A DNA stretch of 64,000 nucleotides from Ralstonia sp. TCR112 (GCF_007997035.1 NZ_VOSS01000007.1:62001-126000), one strand, 5' to 3'. Counted from the first letter of the stretch, positions 10,467 to 20,232 are shown. Numbers and translations are program-made. The notes: generated from the letters alone by a model not told the origin.

Positions 10467-11443
10467 TTGACCCAGACCTCCGCCTCCGTCCTGCTCGCCC
10501 CTGTCGCTGAAGACATGCGCGCCGTCGATGCCGTGATCCGCCGCCGCCTGGGCTCGGAGGTGGTGCTGATCAACCAGATCGGCGAATACATCATCAGCGC
10601 CGGCGGCAAGCGCCTGCGCCCCGTGATTCTGTTGCTGGTGGCGAATGCGCTCGGCTACAAGGGCGAGCATCAGCACGAGCTGGCTGCCGTGGTCGAGTTC
10701 ATCCACACCGCCACGCTGCTGCACGATGACGTGGTCGACGAATCCGACCTGCGCCGCGGACGCAAGACCGCCAATGCGGTATTTGGCAACGCTGCGAGCG
10801 TGCTGGTGGGCGACTTCCTGTATTCGCGCGCCTTCCAGATGATGGTGCAGGCCAACAGCATGCGCATCATGCAGATCCTGGCCGACGCGACCAACATCAT
10901 CTCCGAAGGCGAAGTTCTGCAGCTGCTGAACATGCACGATCCGGACGTGACGGAAGAGCGCTACCTGCAGGTCATCCGCTACAAGACCGCCAAGCTGTTC
11001 GAGGCGGCCGCGCAGATCGGCGCGGTGCTCTCGGGCGCGGACGCGCGACCGAAGAAGCCGCGGCTGAATATGGCCGCCGCATCGGCACGGCGTTCCAGAT
11101 CGTCGACGACCTGCTCGACTACACGTCCACCGCCGACCAGATGGGCAAGAACGCTGGCGACGACCTGCGCGAAGGCAAGCCGACGCTGCCGCTCATCCAT
11201 CTGCTATCGAACGGCACGGAAGAACAGCGCGCGCTGGTGCGCCAAGCCATCGAGCAAGGCGGCACGGAACATTTCGACGCCATCTTCGCGGCCATCCAGG
11301 CTTCCGGCGCGCTGGAGTACACGCGCCAGGCCGCCGAGCGCGAAGCCGCTGCCGCCGAAGCAGCAGCAAACGCATTACCCCCTTCCCTTTTCCGTCAGAC
11401 GCTGATAGACTTGTGTGCTTTCTCGCTGCAACGTCAGTCCTGA
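10467..11443 (+). CDS. ispB: Octaprenyl diphosphate synthase (apparent frameshift at 11046)
   Basis: Trans-prenyltransferase that makes the ubiquinone side chain. The first Asp-rich motif, LLHDDVVDE, is at ~85-92. The frame then goes wrong at 11046/11047 and the correct reading resumes one base out of phase as TEEAAAEYGRRIG, giving the second Asp-rich motif FQIVDDLLDY and ending at TGA 11441-11443. Adding one base after CGCGC (reading GADAPTEEA) restores a 325-residue protein whose spacing matches E. coli IspB. Without it the second Mg-PPi site is lost, so a functional organism should have the intact gene; I read this as a sequence error. The start is TTG 10467 (MTQTSASVLLAP); the next ATG is 10515. 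Confidence 0.88.
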
Positions 11444-11469
11444 CACGCACGAGATCTGTGAAGAAGCAT

Positions 11470-11546
11470 CGGGGTGTAGCTTAGCCTGGTAGAGCGCTAC
11501 GTTCGGGACGTAGAGGCCGGAGGTTCGAATCCTCTCACCCCGACCA
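11470..11546 (+). tRNA. tRNA-Pro (anticodon CGG)
   Basis: A complete 77-nt cloverleaf. The acceptor stem is CGGGGTG/CACCCCG, the discriminator is A and CCA is encoded (11544-11546). The anticodon stem CTACG/CGTAG encloses TTCGGGA, giving CGG at 11514-11516. The T-arm loop is TTCGAAT. The gene begins 26 nt after the ispB stop, so it may be processed from the ispB transcript or use a promoter within the end of ispB. Confidence 0.97.
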
Positions 11547-11573
11547 GAAATTCCCTTGTCGATCAAGGACATC

Positions 11574-11599
11574 AAGCCCAGCAATTGCTGGGCTTTTTT
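11574..11599 (+). terminator. Intrinsic terminator after tRNA-Pro
   Basis: A perfect palindrome AAGCCCAGCAA/TTGCTGGGCTT (11574-11595), ending in a run of six T. It closes the ispB/tRNA-Pro unit. Confidence 0.93.
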
Positions 11600-11716
11600 G
11601 TTTCTGAACGACCACCCGAGGGGAATCTGCATTCGCTGCATGCGCAACGGCTGCCCGCATCGGCGCGGCAAACCCCTCTGTTATAGTGGGCGCTTCGCCG
11701 CCCCTCCTCTCCTGCC

Positions 11717-12991
11717 TTGGACTCTTGGCCGCTCTGGGCACAAATCGGCGCCGTCGTGGTGCTATTGTGCTGCTCCGCCTTCTTCTCGATTTCCGAAACT
11801 GCGATGATGGCGCTCAACCGCCATCGCCTGCGGCATCTTGCCAAGTCCAACGTATCGGGCGCGCGCAATACGCAGCAGTTGCTCGGTCAGACCGACAAGC
11901 TCCTCTCGCTCATCCTGATCGGCAACAACCTGATCAACACCGCCGTGCCGGTGCTGATCACCACCCTGGCGATCCACTACTTCGGCAACAACGGAACGAC
12001 GCTGTCGATTGCCACGGCCATCGTCGCGTTTCTGATCATCGTGTTCGCCGAAATCGCCCCGAAGATCGTGGGCGCGACTTACCCCGAGCGCGTTGCGTTT
12101 CCCGCCAGCTTCATCATCAAGCCGCTGATGCAGGTTTCGACGCCGCTGGTCGCGGTGGTCAACGCGTTTGCAATGGGGGTGCTGCGGCTGGTGCGCATCA
12201 ATACGCGCAAGGCGCCGGAGCAGCGCATGTCGACCGAGGAATTGCGCACGCTGGTCCTGGAATCAGGCAATTTCATTCCGCACAAGCACCGCAGCATCCT
12301 GCTCAACCTGTTCGATCTGGACGCCATCACCGTGGACGATGTGATGACGCCGCGCGCCCGGGTGGAATCGCTCGACCTGTCGCGCCCGATCGAGGAAGTC
12401 ATCCAGCAGCTCGAAACCTGCTACCACAACAAGCTGCCGGTGTTCGAGCAGGACAGCGATCAGGTGATCGGCATCCTGCACGTGCGCAAGGCGCTGTCGC
12501 TGCTGGGGCACACCGAACTTACGCACGACGATTTCCGCGGCCTGCTCGCCGAGCCGTATTTCGTGCCGAGCGGCACGCCCGTCTTCCGGCAACTACAGTA
12601 CTTTCAGGAGAACCGCCGCCGCCTTGGCCTGATCGTCAATGAATACGGCGACATGCTCGGGCTGGTGACGCTCGAAGACATCATCGAAGAGATGATCGGC
12701 GAATTCACCACCACGCTGCCCAACGCCGGCAAGCTGGCCTGGGACAAGGAAGGCACTTATCTTGCGGATGCGGGAATGTCGTTGCGCGACGTGAACCGGC
12801 GCTTGGGGCTGAGCCTGCCGACCGACGGCCCGAAGACCCTCAACGGACTGGTACTCGAAGTGCTGGAAGAGATTCCGGAGGCGACGGTTAGCGTGAAGAT
12901 TGCGAACTGCGTGATGGACATCGTCCAGATGGACAGCCAGTCGATCCGCACGGTACGGCTGCATCGGCCGCCGCAGTCAAAGCGCAGTTGA
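11717..12991 (+). CDS. HlyC/CorC family membrane protein with CBS domains
   Basis: 424-residue inner-membrane protein with the order DUF21 membrane domain (~1-175, four hydrophobic segments), two CBS motifs (~195-315; DDVMTPRARVESLDL, LGLVTLEDIIEEMIGEF) and a C-terminal CorC_HlyC domain (~335-410). Relatives act in Mg2+/Co2+ efflux or homeostasis; the cargo here is not determined. The TTG start at 11717 is preferred because it opens directly into the first membrane segment (DSWPLWAQIGAVVVLLCCSAFF), whereas the first ATG would remove it. A TATAGT at 11692-11697 is a possible -10, giving a leader of only ~15 nt with no clear Shine-Dalgarno. Confidence 0.9.
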   Translation: MDSWPLWAQIGAVVVLLCCSAFFSISETAMMALNRHRLRHLAKSNVSGARNTQQLLGQTDKLLSLILIGNNLINTAVPVLITTLAIHYFGNNGTTLSIATAIVAFLIIVFAEIAPKIVGATYPERVAFPASFIIKPLMQVSTPLVAVVNAFAMGVLRLVRINTRKAPEQRMSTEELRTLVLESGNFIPHKHRSILLNLFDLDAITVDDVMTPRARVESLDLSRPIEEVIQQLETCYHNKLPVFEQDSDQVIGILHVRKALSLLGHTELTHDDFRGLLAEPYFVPSGTPVFRQLQYFQENRRRLGLIVNEYGDMLGLVTLEDIIEEMIGEFTTTLPNAGKLAWDKEGTYLADAGMSLRDVNRRLGLSLPTDGPKTLNGLVLEVLEEIPEATVSVKIANCVMDIVQMDSQSIRTVRLHRPPQSKRS

Positions 12992-13249
12992 CGCCACACC
13001 CGAGGCCAAACGCTTCAGTTCGGGCGGTTTTCTGCCGATGTGGCACAAATGCAAGCTGCGCTTTGATGTGCGCTTTACAAATGCAGGGGCGGTCGGCAAA
13101 CTGCCCCGGTTCCGGGCACCACCCCCCACGAATGGGTGGGTACCGGCTGCAGAACCTATAACAATCGCCTTGGGGGGCGAGCGCGCGCTTGAGGCAGTGG
13201 GGCCCGGCGCACGCTGAAATGGTCAGCTTCAGCCTGACGGACTGGACTC
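12992..13249. other. Intergenic leader before pilB
   Basis: 258 bp without a gene. It contains CCCAC/GTGGG inverted repeats around 13125-13141 but no T tract, and probably the pilB promoter, which I could not place. A GG...GC pair near 13050 resembles a sigma-54 site but the spacing is off by one. Confidence 0.4.
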
Positions 13250-14977
13250 ATGACACTCGGACTCGCTCTTGCGCAGAGCCGGCGGATCGCACCGACGCTA
13301 CTGACTCAGCTCGAACAGAGCGCGCGTGAAAAACGCACGCAACTGATCGACGAACTGGTAGGCAGCGGAATCATGAGTGCGCATGACCTCGCCGTGTTCG
13401 TGGCCGGCAAGTACCAGATGCCGTTGCTGGACCTCGCCCAGTACAAGCTCGACACTGTGCCGGCCGTGCTGTCGGCCAACAAGCACTTCGCCCAGTTGCG
13501 CCTGTTGCCGCTAGGCCGCCGCGAAAACCGCCTCATTCTCGCCACATCCGACCCGAGCGACCCCAAGCCGATCGAAGAGCTGCGTCAGAAGATGAACGTG
13601 GCCATCGAAACGGTGATCGTCGAGCACGACAAGCTGGTCCGCCAACTCAGCCTCGCCAACGAGGCCCCGGCCGAGATCAAGTCGCTCTTCCCCAAGCAGG
13701 AAGCCACGCAGATCGAGTACGACCCGGGCGCCGCTGCCGCCACGCGTCGCACAACCACCGATGGCATCGACGATGCCCCCGTGGTGCGCTTCCTGCAGAA
13801 GCTCTTTACCGAGGCCCTGTTGCGCGGCGCGTCGGACTTGCATTTCGAGCCGTTTGAAACGTTTTACCGCGTGCGTTTCCGCATCGACGGCATCCTCGCG
13901 CAGGTCGCACAGCCACCGCTGGATATCCGCGACAAGATTGCCACCCGGATCAAGGTGCTCTCGCGCCTGGACATCTCGGAAAAGCGCGTGCCGCAAGACG
14001 GCCGCATGAAGCTGCTGATCACTGTCCCGAAAGACCGCAAGGACAAGGACAACAAAGAGACGATCGAACGCGCCATCGACTTCCGGGTGTCGACGCTGCC
14101 GACGCTGTTCGGCGAGAAGATCGTGATCCGGATTCTGGAGTCGTCCACCGAACGGCTCGATATCGACCAGCTCGGCTACGAGCCCGAGCAAAAGCAGTTG
14201 CTGCTCGACGTGATCAAGCGGCCGTACGGGATGGTGCTGGTGACCGGCCCGACGGGCTCAGGCAAAACGGTGTCGCTGTACACCTTCCTGAACCGGCTGA
14301 ACCAGGGCGACATCAATATCTCCACAGCCGAAGACCCGGCGGAAATCCAGTTGCCGGGCATCAACCAGGTCAACGTGAACGACAAGGCGGGGCTGACCTT
14401 TGCAGCGGCGCTGAAGTCGTTCCTGCGGCAGGATCCGGACATCATCATGGTGGGCGAAATCCGGGACCTGGAAACGGCTGATATCTCGATCAAGGCCGCG
14501 CAGACCGGTCACCTGGTGTTTTCGACGCTGCACACCAACGACGCGCCGACGACGCTGACCCGCCTGATGAACATGGGCGTGGCGCCGTTCAACATCGCAT
14601 CGTCGGTGCTGCTGATCACGGCGCAGCGCCTGGCGCGACGGCTGTGCAAGGAATGCAAGAAGCCCGGTCCGCTGCCCAAGGAGACGCTGCTCGACGCGGG
14701 CTTCACCGAGGCCGACCTCGACGGCTCGTGGCAGCCGTATCACCCGGTCGGTTGCGAGGTCTGCAACGGCAGCGGTTACAAGGGCCGCGTCGGCATCTAC
14801 CAGGTCATGCCGATTACCGAAGCGATCCAGGAAATCATTCTCACGCACGGCACGGCGCTGCAGATCGCCGAGCAGGCGCGCAAGGAAGGCGTGCTGTCGC
14901 TGCGCGAATCGGGCTTGCGGAAAGTAAAGCAGGGGCTGACTTCCCTTGAGGAAGTACTGGCCACCACGAACCAATAA
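13250..14977 (+). CDS. pilB: Type IV pilus assembly ATPase PilB
   Basis: Hexameric motor that powers extension of type IV pili from the cytoplasmic face of the inner membrane. The 575-residue protein has an N-terminal MshEN-like domain (~30-140) and a secretion-ATPase core. Walker A GPTGSGKT is at 333-340, followed by the Asp box and Walker B (DPDIIMVGEIRD) and the His box (AQTGHLVFSTLHTND). A four-cysteine zinc site is present (CKECKKPG ... CEVCNGSG). It is the first gene of a compact pilB-pilC-pilD cluster, which makes a general type II secretion assignment unlikely. No pilin gene is in the window. Confidence 0.96.
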   Translation: MTLGLALAQSRRIAPTLLTQLEQSAREKRTQLIDELVGSGIMSAHDLAVFVAGKYQMPLLDLAQYKLDTVPAVLSANKHFAQLRLLPLGRRENRLILATSDPSDPKPIEELRQKMNVAIETVIVEHDKLVRQLSLANEAPAEIKSLFPKQEATQIEYDPGAAAATRRTTTDGIDDAPVVRFLQKLFTEALLRGASDLHFEPFETFYRVRFRIDGILAQVAQPPLDIRDKIATRIKVLSRLDISEKRVPQDGRMKLLITVPKDRKDKDNKETIERAIDFRVSTLPTLFGEKIVIRILESSTERLDIDQLGYEPEQKQLLLDVIKRPYGMVLVTGPTGSGKTVSLYTFLNRLNQGDINISTAEDPAEIQLPGINQVNVNDKAGLTFAAALKSFLRQDPDIIMVGEIRDLETADISIKAAQTGHLVFSTLHTNDAPTTLTRLMNMGVAPFNIASSVLLITAQRLARRLCKECKKPGPLPKETLLDAGFTEADLDGSWQPYHPVGCEVCNGSGYKGRVGIYQVMPITEAIQEIILTHGTALQIAEQARKEGVLSLRESGLRKVKQGLTSLEEVLATTNQ

Positions 14978-15021
14978 CCTTCTCGATCAATCGTTCCCAT
15001 ACCGGGGGGTAGGAACCAACC

Positions 15022-16287
15022 ATGGCCACACGAGCACCTGCCGCAAACCGCGCGGCCGCCGCGCCGGCACGAAAGACCACCAAGACAAAGGCGCCCACGC
15101 AGTACATCTTCGAGTGGGAAGGCAAAGATCGCAAAGGCAAGATCTTCAAGGGCGAGATGCGCGCCGAGAGCATCACCGAGGTGAATGCCGTCTTGCGCAA
15201 GCAGGGCCTGTCGATCACCAAGTCAAAGCGTCGCCGCGCGGCCCGGGGTAAGAAGATCACGCCGAAGGACGTGGCGTACTTCACCCGCCAGCTCTCGACC
15301 ATGCTGAAGGCCGGCGTGCCGCTGCTGCAGTCGGTCGACATCATCGCGAAGGGCCATGCCAACCCGAACTTTACGCAGCTGCTGACGGAAATCCGTGTCG
15401 ATATCGAGTCGGGCAGCAGCATGGCGCAAGCCTTCCGCCGTCATCCGCAGTACTTCGACACGCTGTACTGCAACCTGATCGACGCGGGTGAACAGGGCGG
15501 TATTCTCGATGCCCTGCTCGAGCGCCTGTCGCTGTACATGGAAAAGTCGATTGCGCTGAAGGCGCAGATCAAGTCCGCGATGATCTACCCGATCTCGGTG
15601 CTGACGGTGGCCTTCCTGGTGACGGTGGTGCTGATGATTTTCGTGGTGCCGGCGTTCAAGGGCGTGTTCTCGAGCTTCGGAGCCACGCTGCCGGCCCCAA
15701 CGCTGGTGGTGATGAGCATCTCCGACTTCTTCGTCCAATGGTGGTACATCATCGTTTTTGTCCCCATCATCGGCATCGTGTTGTTCACGCGGGCGTTCAA
15801 GCGCTCGGAAAACGTGCAACGCTCCACGCACCGCTGGATTCTGCGCATGCCGATCTTCGGCAGCATCATCCGCAAAGCCACCATCGCGCGCTGGACACGT
15901 ACGCTGGCCACCATGTTCGCCGCCGGCACACCGCTCGTGGAATCGATGGAATCGGTGGCTGGAGCAGCCGGCAACTGGGTCTATCACGACGCAACGATCG
16001 AAATTCAACAGGCCGTGCGCATTGGTACGAGCCTGACCAACGCCATGCAGGCTACGCACGTGTTCGACAACATGGTGCTGCAGATGACACAGATCGGTGA
16101 GGAATCCGGTGCGCTCGACAGCATGCTGCTCAAGGTTGCAGAATTTTACGAGCGCGAGGTGGACGATGCGGTGGCCAACATCTCGGCGCTGATCGAACCG
16201 ATCATCATCGTGATCCTTGGCGTGTTGATCGGCGGCATGGTGGTGGCAATGTACCTGCCGATCTTCAAGCTGGGTCAGGTGGTCTGA
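15022..16287 (+). CDS. pilC: Type IV pilus inner-membrane platform protein PilC
   Basis: 421-residue polytopic protein with two T2SSF (GspF) repeats, at ~85-207 and ~287-410, that couples PilB to pilus assembly. The repeat signatures are visible: FTRQLSTMLKAGVPLLQSVDI and WTRTLATMFAAGTPLVESMES. Hydrophobic segments are at ~190-215, ~235-255 and near the C-terminus (PIIIVILGVLIGGMVVAMYLP). The N-terminus is basic and Ala/Lys-rich. It begins 44 bp after pilB and its stop overlaps the pilD start (TGATG). Confidence 0.96.
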   Translation: MATRAPAANRAAAAPARKTTKTKAPTQYIFEWEGKDRKGKIFKGEMRAESITEVNAVLRKQGLSITKSKRRRAARGKKITPKDVAYFTRQLSTMLKAGVPLLQSVDIIAKGHANPNFTQLLTEIRVDIESGSSMAQAFRRHPQYFDTLYCNLIDAGEQGGILDALLERLSLYMEKSIALKAQIKSAMIYPISVLTVAFLVTVVLMIFVVPAFKGVFSSFGATLPAPTLVVMSISDFFVQWWYIIVFVPIIGIVLFTRAFKRSENVQRSTHRWILRMPIFGSIIRKATIARWTRTLATMFAAGTPLVESMESVAGAAGNWVYHDATIEIQQAVRIGTSLTNAMQATHVFDNMVLQMTQIGEESGALDSMLLKVAEFYEREVDDAVANISALIEPIIIVILGVLIGGMVVAMYLPIFKLGQVV

Positions 16288-17168
16288 TGCCGGAGATGTT
16301 CGTCATTCCCACGCTGGCGCAACTGCCAGCGTGGTTTTTAATTGCGACCGGCGGGTTGGTGGGCTTGCTGGTCGGCAGTTTCCTGAACGTGGTGATCCAC
16401 CGCCTGCCGCGCATGATCGAGCGGGAGGAGGCCAACTACATCGCCGAGCTGCGCGAAGAGCCGCTGCCTCACCCTGACGCATACAACCTGGTCGTGCCGC
16501 GCTCGGCGTGCCCATCGTGCGGTCATCAGATCAAGGCGATCGAGAATATTCCCGTGTTGAGCTGGCTGGCGCTACGCGGCCGCTGCAGCGCCTGCAAAAC
16601 ACCGATCTCCTGGCGCTATCCCGCAGTGGAGCTGGTCACGGGTGTGCTGACCGCAGCTTGCCTCTGGCACTTCGGCCCGACGTGGGTCGCGGTGGCGTCG
16701 GCGGTGCTGCTGTGGTTCCTGATCGCCGGCACGATGATCGACGCAGACACGCAGCTGTTGCCCGACGCCGTCACCCAGCCGCTGCTCTGGCTCGGCCTGG
16801 GCGTGAATCTGTTCGGCATGTTCGCGCGCCTGCACGACGCGGTGATTGGCGCGATGGCAGGCTACCTGTTCCTGTGGTCGATCTACTGGACCTACAAGCT
16901 GCTGCGCGGCCGCGAAGGCATGGGCTACGGCGACTTCAAGCTGATGGCCGCACTGGGCGCGTGGTTCGGTTGGCAAGCGCTGCCGCTGCTGGTGCTGCTG
17001 TCGTCGGTCGTGGGACTGGTGTTTGGGCTGGTGCGCATTGCGCGCGGCGCGACGAGCGAATCGCCGTTCTCGTTCGGACCGTTCATTGCCGGGGCCGGCG
17101 TGATCGCACTGCTGGCCGGCCCGCAGTTGCTCATGCTGGCAGGCCTCGGCCCCCTGCTTGCGCCATAA
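16287..17168 (+). CDS. pilD: Prepilin peptidase / N-methyltransferase PilD
   Basis: Membrane aspartyl protease that removes the leader peptide of prepilins and methylates the new N-terminus. The 293-residue protein has the N-terminal cytoplasmic domain with two CxxC pairs (CPSCGHQI and CSACKTPI, ~72-100) of the bifunctional form. The catalytic aspartates are in [11 protein letters not shown] and in [14 protein letters not shown] (the GxGD signature). About eight hydrophobic segments are present. Its first base overlaps the pilC stop, so translation is coupled. It may also process type II secretion pseudopilins. Confidence 0.96.
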   Translation: MPEMFVIPTLAQLPAWFLIATGGLVGLLVGSFLNVVIHRLPRMIEREEANYIAELREEPLPHPDAYNLVVPRSACPSCGHQIKAIENIPVLSWLALRGRCSACKTPISWRYPAVELVTGVLTAACLWHFGPTWVAVASAVLLWFLIAGTMIDADTQLLPDAVTQPLLWLGLGVNLFGMFARLHDAVIGAMAGYLFLWSIYWTYKLLRGREGMGYGDFKLMAALGAWFGWQALPLLVLLSSVVGLVFGLVRIARGATSESPFSFGPFIAGAGVIALLAGPQLLMLAGLGPLLAP

Positions 17169-17181
17169 GGGCACGATCAGC

Positions 17182-17796
17182 ATGCGCGTGATCGGCCTGA
17201 CCGGCGGCATCGGCAGCGGCAAGAGCTACGTGGCGGATCGCCTTGCGGAGCGCGGTGCCGCCATCGTTGACACCGACGCCATCGCCCACGAGATCACTGC
17301 ACCGGGCGGCGCCGCCATCCCGAAGCTGGTCGAAACATTCGGCGCCGGCATCCTACGCCCGGACGGTGCCATGGACCGCGATGCCATGCGCGCCCTCGCC
17401 TTCTCGGATGCCACGGCCAAATCGCGACTGGAGCAGATCACGCATCCGCTCATCCGCGAGATTGCGCTGTCGCGTGGGGCCGCCGCGCAGGCATCGGACG
17501 CGCATCCGTACCTGGTCTACGTCGTCCCCCTGTTGGTGGAATCCCTCGCCGGCCATCAGAGCTGGCGCAGCTTGGTCGACCGCATTCTGGTGGTCGACTG
17601 CCCGGTCGAGACGCAGATTGCCCGTGTGATGGCCCGTAACGGTCTGCCGCGCGCGCAGGTGGAAGCCATCATCGCGCGTCAGGCTTCACGCGAAGCGCGC
17701 TTGGCAGCAGCCGACGACGTGATCGACAACGGCGGTACGCTGGCCGACCTCCAGCCGCAGATCGACCGTCTGGACCTAACCTACCGGTCGAACTGA
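17182..17796 (+). CDS. coaE: Dephospho-CoA kinase
   Basis: Last enzyme of coenzyme A synthesis: phosphorylates the 3'-OH of dephospho-CoA. The 204-residue protein has the P-loop GGIGSGKS at residues 8-15, [10 protein letters not shown] (the substrate-binding region) near 33-42 and VVPLLVES near 118. The start at 17182 places [15 protein letters not shown] at the N-terminus as in the family; upstream codons overlap the end of pilD. Its position after pilD is a widespread arrangement in proteobacteria. Confidence 0.95.
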   Translation: MRVIGLTGGIGSGKSYVADRLAERGAAIVDTDAIAHEITAPGGAAIPKLVETFGAGILRPDGAMDRDAMRALAFSDATAKSRLEQITHPLIREIALSRGAAAQASDAHPYLVYVVPLLVESLAGHQSWRSLVDRILVVDCPVETQIARVMARNGLPRAQVEAIIARQASREARLAAADDVIDNGGTLADLQPQIDRLDLTYRSN

Positions 17797-17830
17797 AACA
17801 GCTTGAAAGCCGTCGTCACATCCCTTTGCA

Positions 17831-17859
17831 TTGTGATGAGCGAGGGTCTCGCATAGAAT
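17831..17859 (+). promoter_or_regulatory. Possible promoter of zapD-yacG
   Basis: TTGTGA (17831-17836) and TAGAAT (17854-17859) are separated by 17 bp. This puts a start ~35 nt before zapD, in the 101-bp gap after coaE. Confidence 0.5.
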
Positions 17860-17897
17860 GCGGGCAGATCGAGGCCAAATGGGCTTCGGGGCCGCAT

Positions 17898-18688
17898 ATG
17901 CAGCGGGCCAGCACACCGGGCACCCAAGTTTTGATCCTGTACGAATATCCCTTCAACGAACGCATTCGGACGCTGCTGCGCCTCGAAGACCTGTTCGAGC
18001 GGCTGGATTTCTTTCTCGTGCAGGAACACCCACTGCAGCACCATGTGGCCTTGACCACGCTGTTCGAAGTGGTCGACGTGGCCGGGCGTGCCGACCTCAA
18101 ATCCGATCTGCTGAAAGAACTTGATCGCCAGCGCCAGACGCTCACCGCGCTGCGCGCCAATCCGCAGATCGACCAGGACGCGCTCGACGCCGTCATCAGC
18201 GAGCTGGAAACCGCCTCCGGCAATCTCACTGCCACACATGGCAAGGCCGGCCAGCTCATTGCCGACAACGAGTGGCTGACGAGCATCCGCAGCCGCGCCA
18301 TCATCCCCGGTGGTACGTGTGAATTCGATCTGCCGGCGTATTTTGCATGGCAGCATCATCCGGCCGAGCGCCGCCGCGCCGACATCATCAAATGGGCTCA
18401 ACCGCTGGTGCCGCTGCGCGACGCCACGATGATCGTGCTGCGCCTGCTGCGCGAGTCAGGCCAGAGTGGCAAGGTGATTGCTAACGCTGGGAGCTATCAG
18501 CAGATGCTGTCGGGCCGCGTGTACCAGCTGATGCAGGTGCGCCTGGATGAGTCGCGCTGGGGTTCATTCCCGAGATCAGCGCCAACAAATACATGCTCTG
18601 GGTGCGCTTTACCCAGCAGGATGGCGACCTGCGCCCCAAGCCGGTCGATGCGGATATCCCGTTCCAGCTGAAGCTCTGTAATTTCTGA
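17898..18688 (+). CDS. zapD: Cell division protein ZapD (apparent frameshift at 18557)
   Basis: Cytoplasmic protein that cross-links FtsZ filaments at the Z ring. The characteristic N-terminus [21 protein letters not shown] follows ~13 less conserved residues from the ATG at 17898. Near the end the frame reads [11 protein letters not shown] and runs out of family sequence, while one phase over it reads [16 protein letters not shown] to FQLKLCNF and a TGA at 18686-18688. One extra C after CGCGC (18557) gives [12 protein letters not shown] and an intact 263-residue protein. Without it the last ~40 residues are wrong. I infer a sequence error, since the downstream reading is fully conserved-looking. 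yacG starts 8 bp later. Confidence 0.88.
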
Positions 18689-18696
18689 GCCGCACC

Positions 18697-18900
18697 ATGA
18701 ATGTGAAGACCGTCAAATGCCCCAGCTGCGGCAAGCCCGTGCCTTGGGTGCCTGAGAGCCGCTACCGCCCCTTCTGCTCCGAGCGCTGCAAGCAGATCGA
18801 CCTGGGCGCCTGGGCCGCCGAGCAGTACACCATCCCCGTGGTCGAAGAAGACGACCTGCCCGAAGCACCCGGCAACGATACAAGCGGCAGGCTCAACTAG
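18697..18900 (+). CDS. yacG: DNA gyrase inhibitor / zinc-binding protein YacG
   Basis: 67-residue zinc protein; its E. coli relative binds GyrB and inhibits gyrase. The four zinc ligands are Cys8, Cys11, Cys27 and Cys31 ([10 protein letters not shown] ... [15 protein letters not shown]). The C-terminal tail is acidic. It follows zapD at 8 bp. Its 3' end overlaps the 3' end of the convergent Nudix gene by 8 bp, so the two messages are complementary at their ends. Confidence 0.93.
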   Translation: MNVKTVKCPSCGKPVPWVPESRYRPFCSERCKQIDLGAWAAEQYTIPVVEEDDLPEAPGNDTSGRLN

Positions 18901-19342
18901 CCGCTGCTTCCTCGCGCATCCATTCGAAGACGGGCAACGTTGCCGGCAGTACAGGATCGACGCTGATCGGCAGCGTCTGCCAGGCGAAATCCTGGCCTTC
19001 CAGCGCGCGCAAGGTCCCGTCCCATGCCGTCACCTTGCAGAAATGCAGGCGCACATACGCGTGAGGGTAGTCGTGCTCGATGGTGTGCCAGGGCACGCAG
19101 GTGCGCAGCGTGACGTCCAGCTCCTCCTTCAGCTCACGGGTCAGCGCGGCTTCCACGGATTCACCCGCTTCCAGCTTGCCGCCCGGAAATTCCCAGTAGC
19201 CTGAGTAAGGCTTGCCTTCCGGGCGCTGGGCCAGCAAGAACTGGCCGTCCGGCTGCACGAGTACGCCAACGGCCACTTCGGTGATCTTGCGGCCATCGGG
19301 CGTGTGCGTCGGGGGCACTTGCGTGAGGTTGTCAGTCGACAT
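18893..19342 (-). CDS. mutT: Nudix hydrolase, 8-oxo-dGTP diphosphatase (MutT-like)
   Basis: 149-residue Nudix protein. The box is complete at residues 54-77 ([23 protein letters not shown]), preceded by [19 protein letters not shown], a pattern shared with MutT that sanitises oxidised dGTP. Substrate assignment is by similarity. The start at 19342 ([11 protein letters not shown]) was chosen because the upstream frame lies inside the neighbouring ATPase gene; it overlaps that gene's stop by 11 nt, implying coupled translation. In many proteobacteria a mutT gene sits in the secA-argJ region, as here. Confidence 0.9.
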   Translation of the reverse strand: MSTDNLTQVPPTHTPDGRKITEVAVGVLVQPDGQFLLAQRPEGKPYSGYWEFPGGKLEAGESVEAALTRELKEELDVTLRTCVPWHTIEHDYPHAYVRLHFCKVTAWDGTLRALEGQDFAWQTLPISVDPVLPATLPVFEWMREEAAAS

Positions 19343-20216
19343 GCTGCCGCCCATGCTTGCCGCCCCAGTCGCGGGCGAATTGCCACGCCACGCGCCCTGA
19401 ACGCGAACCACGTTCGAGCGCCCAAACCAGCGCGTCGCCACGTGCGACGGCGATGTCCTCGTCGCTGCAGCCGAAATGCTTGAGCCAGTGGCCGACGATG
19501 GTCAGATATTCGTCCTGCTTGGGCGGATAGAATGACAACCACAGCCCGAAGCGCTCCGACAGCGAAATCTTCTCTTCCACCACCTCGCCCGGATGGATTT
19601 CGCCGTCCGAGGTGTGCTGATAGGTCTCGTTGTCCTTCATGTATTCCGGCAGCAGATGGCGCCGGTTGGACGTTGCGTAGATCAGCACGTTGTCTGATTG
19701 CGCGGCGACCGAGCCGTCCAGCGCAGACTTCAGCGCCTTGTAGCCGGATTCGCCGTCTTCAAACGAAAGGTCGTCGCAGAAGATCGCGAAGCGCTCCGGG
19801 CGCGTCGAGAGCTGCTCGACGATATCGCCCAGGTCGGCCAGATCGTCCTTGTCGACTTCGACCAGACGCAGGCCTTCCTTCACGAACTCGTTCAGGCACG
19901 CCTTGATGAGCGACGACTTGCCGGTGCCCCGCGCGCCCGTCAGCAGCACGTTGTTGGCCGGCAACTTGCGCACGAACTGGCGCGTGTTGGCGACGATCGC
20001 GTCTTTCTGGCGCTCGATGTTGTGCAGATCGCTCAGATGGATCGGCGGCAACTGCCGGATCGGTGCGAGATAGCCGATGTTGCCGAACAGGCTCTGGCGC
20101 TTGCGCCAGCGGAAGGCGACGGCCTCGTTCCAGTCGGCGTCGGTCAGTTCAGGCGGCAGCCATTGCTCCAGCCGCCCGAGAAAGCGGTCGAGCCGTGCGG
20201 AAAGGTCAGACGACAT
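19332..20216 (-). CDS. AAA-type ATP-binding protein, DUF815 family
   Basis: 294-residue cytoplasmic P-loop protein. Walker A GARGTGKS is at 94-101 and Walker B RFAIFCDDLSFED near 143-155; a sensor-like YATSNRRHLLPEYM follows at ~180-193. The long helical N-terminal part (1-85) is typical of DUF815. No function is established for the family. It is encoded between argJ (16 bp upstream) and mutT (11-nt overlap), so it is probably part of a secA-argJ-DUF815-mutT group; conserved linkage does not by itself tell its role. Confidence 0.9.
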   Translation of the reverse strand: MSSDLSARLDRFLGRLEQWLPPELTDADWNEAVAFRWRKRQSLFGNIGYLAPIRQLPPIHLSDLHNIERQKDAIVANTRQFVRKLPANNVLLTGARGTGKSSLIKACLNEFVKEGLRLVEVDKDDLADLGDIVEQLSTRPERFAIFCDDLSFEDGESGYKALKSALDGSVAAQSDNVLIYATSNRRHLLPEYMKDNETYQHTSDGEIHPGEVVEEKISLSERFGLWLSFYPPKQDEYLTIVGHWLKHFGCSDEDIAVARGDALVWALERGSRSGRVAWQFARDWGGKHGRQHVD

Positions 20217-20232
20217 GGCGGCAACCTCCGGA

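Noticed and set aside
13048-13064. Sigma-54-like TGGCAC...GC upstream of pilB
   Set aside because: The GG-to-GC spacing is one base too long and the TTGC half is absent.
18559-18562. Deletion in the GGGG run as the cause of the zapD frameshift
   Set aside because: Adding a G also restores the frame, but the other four frameshifts share the CGCGC context, also present here at 18553-18557, so the C loss is the simpler common explanation.
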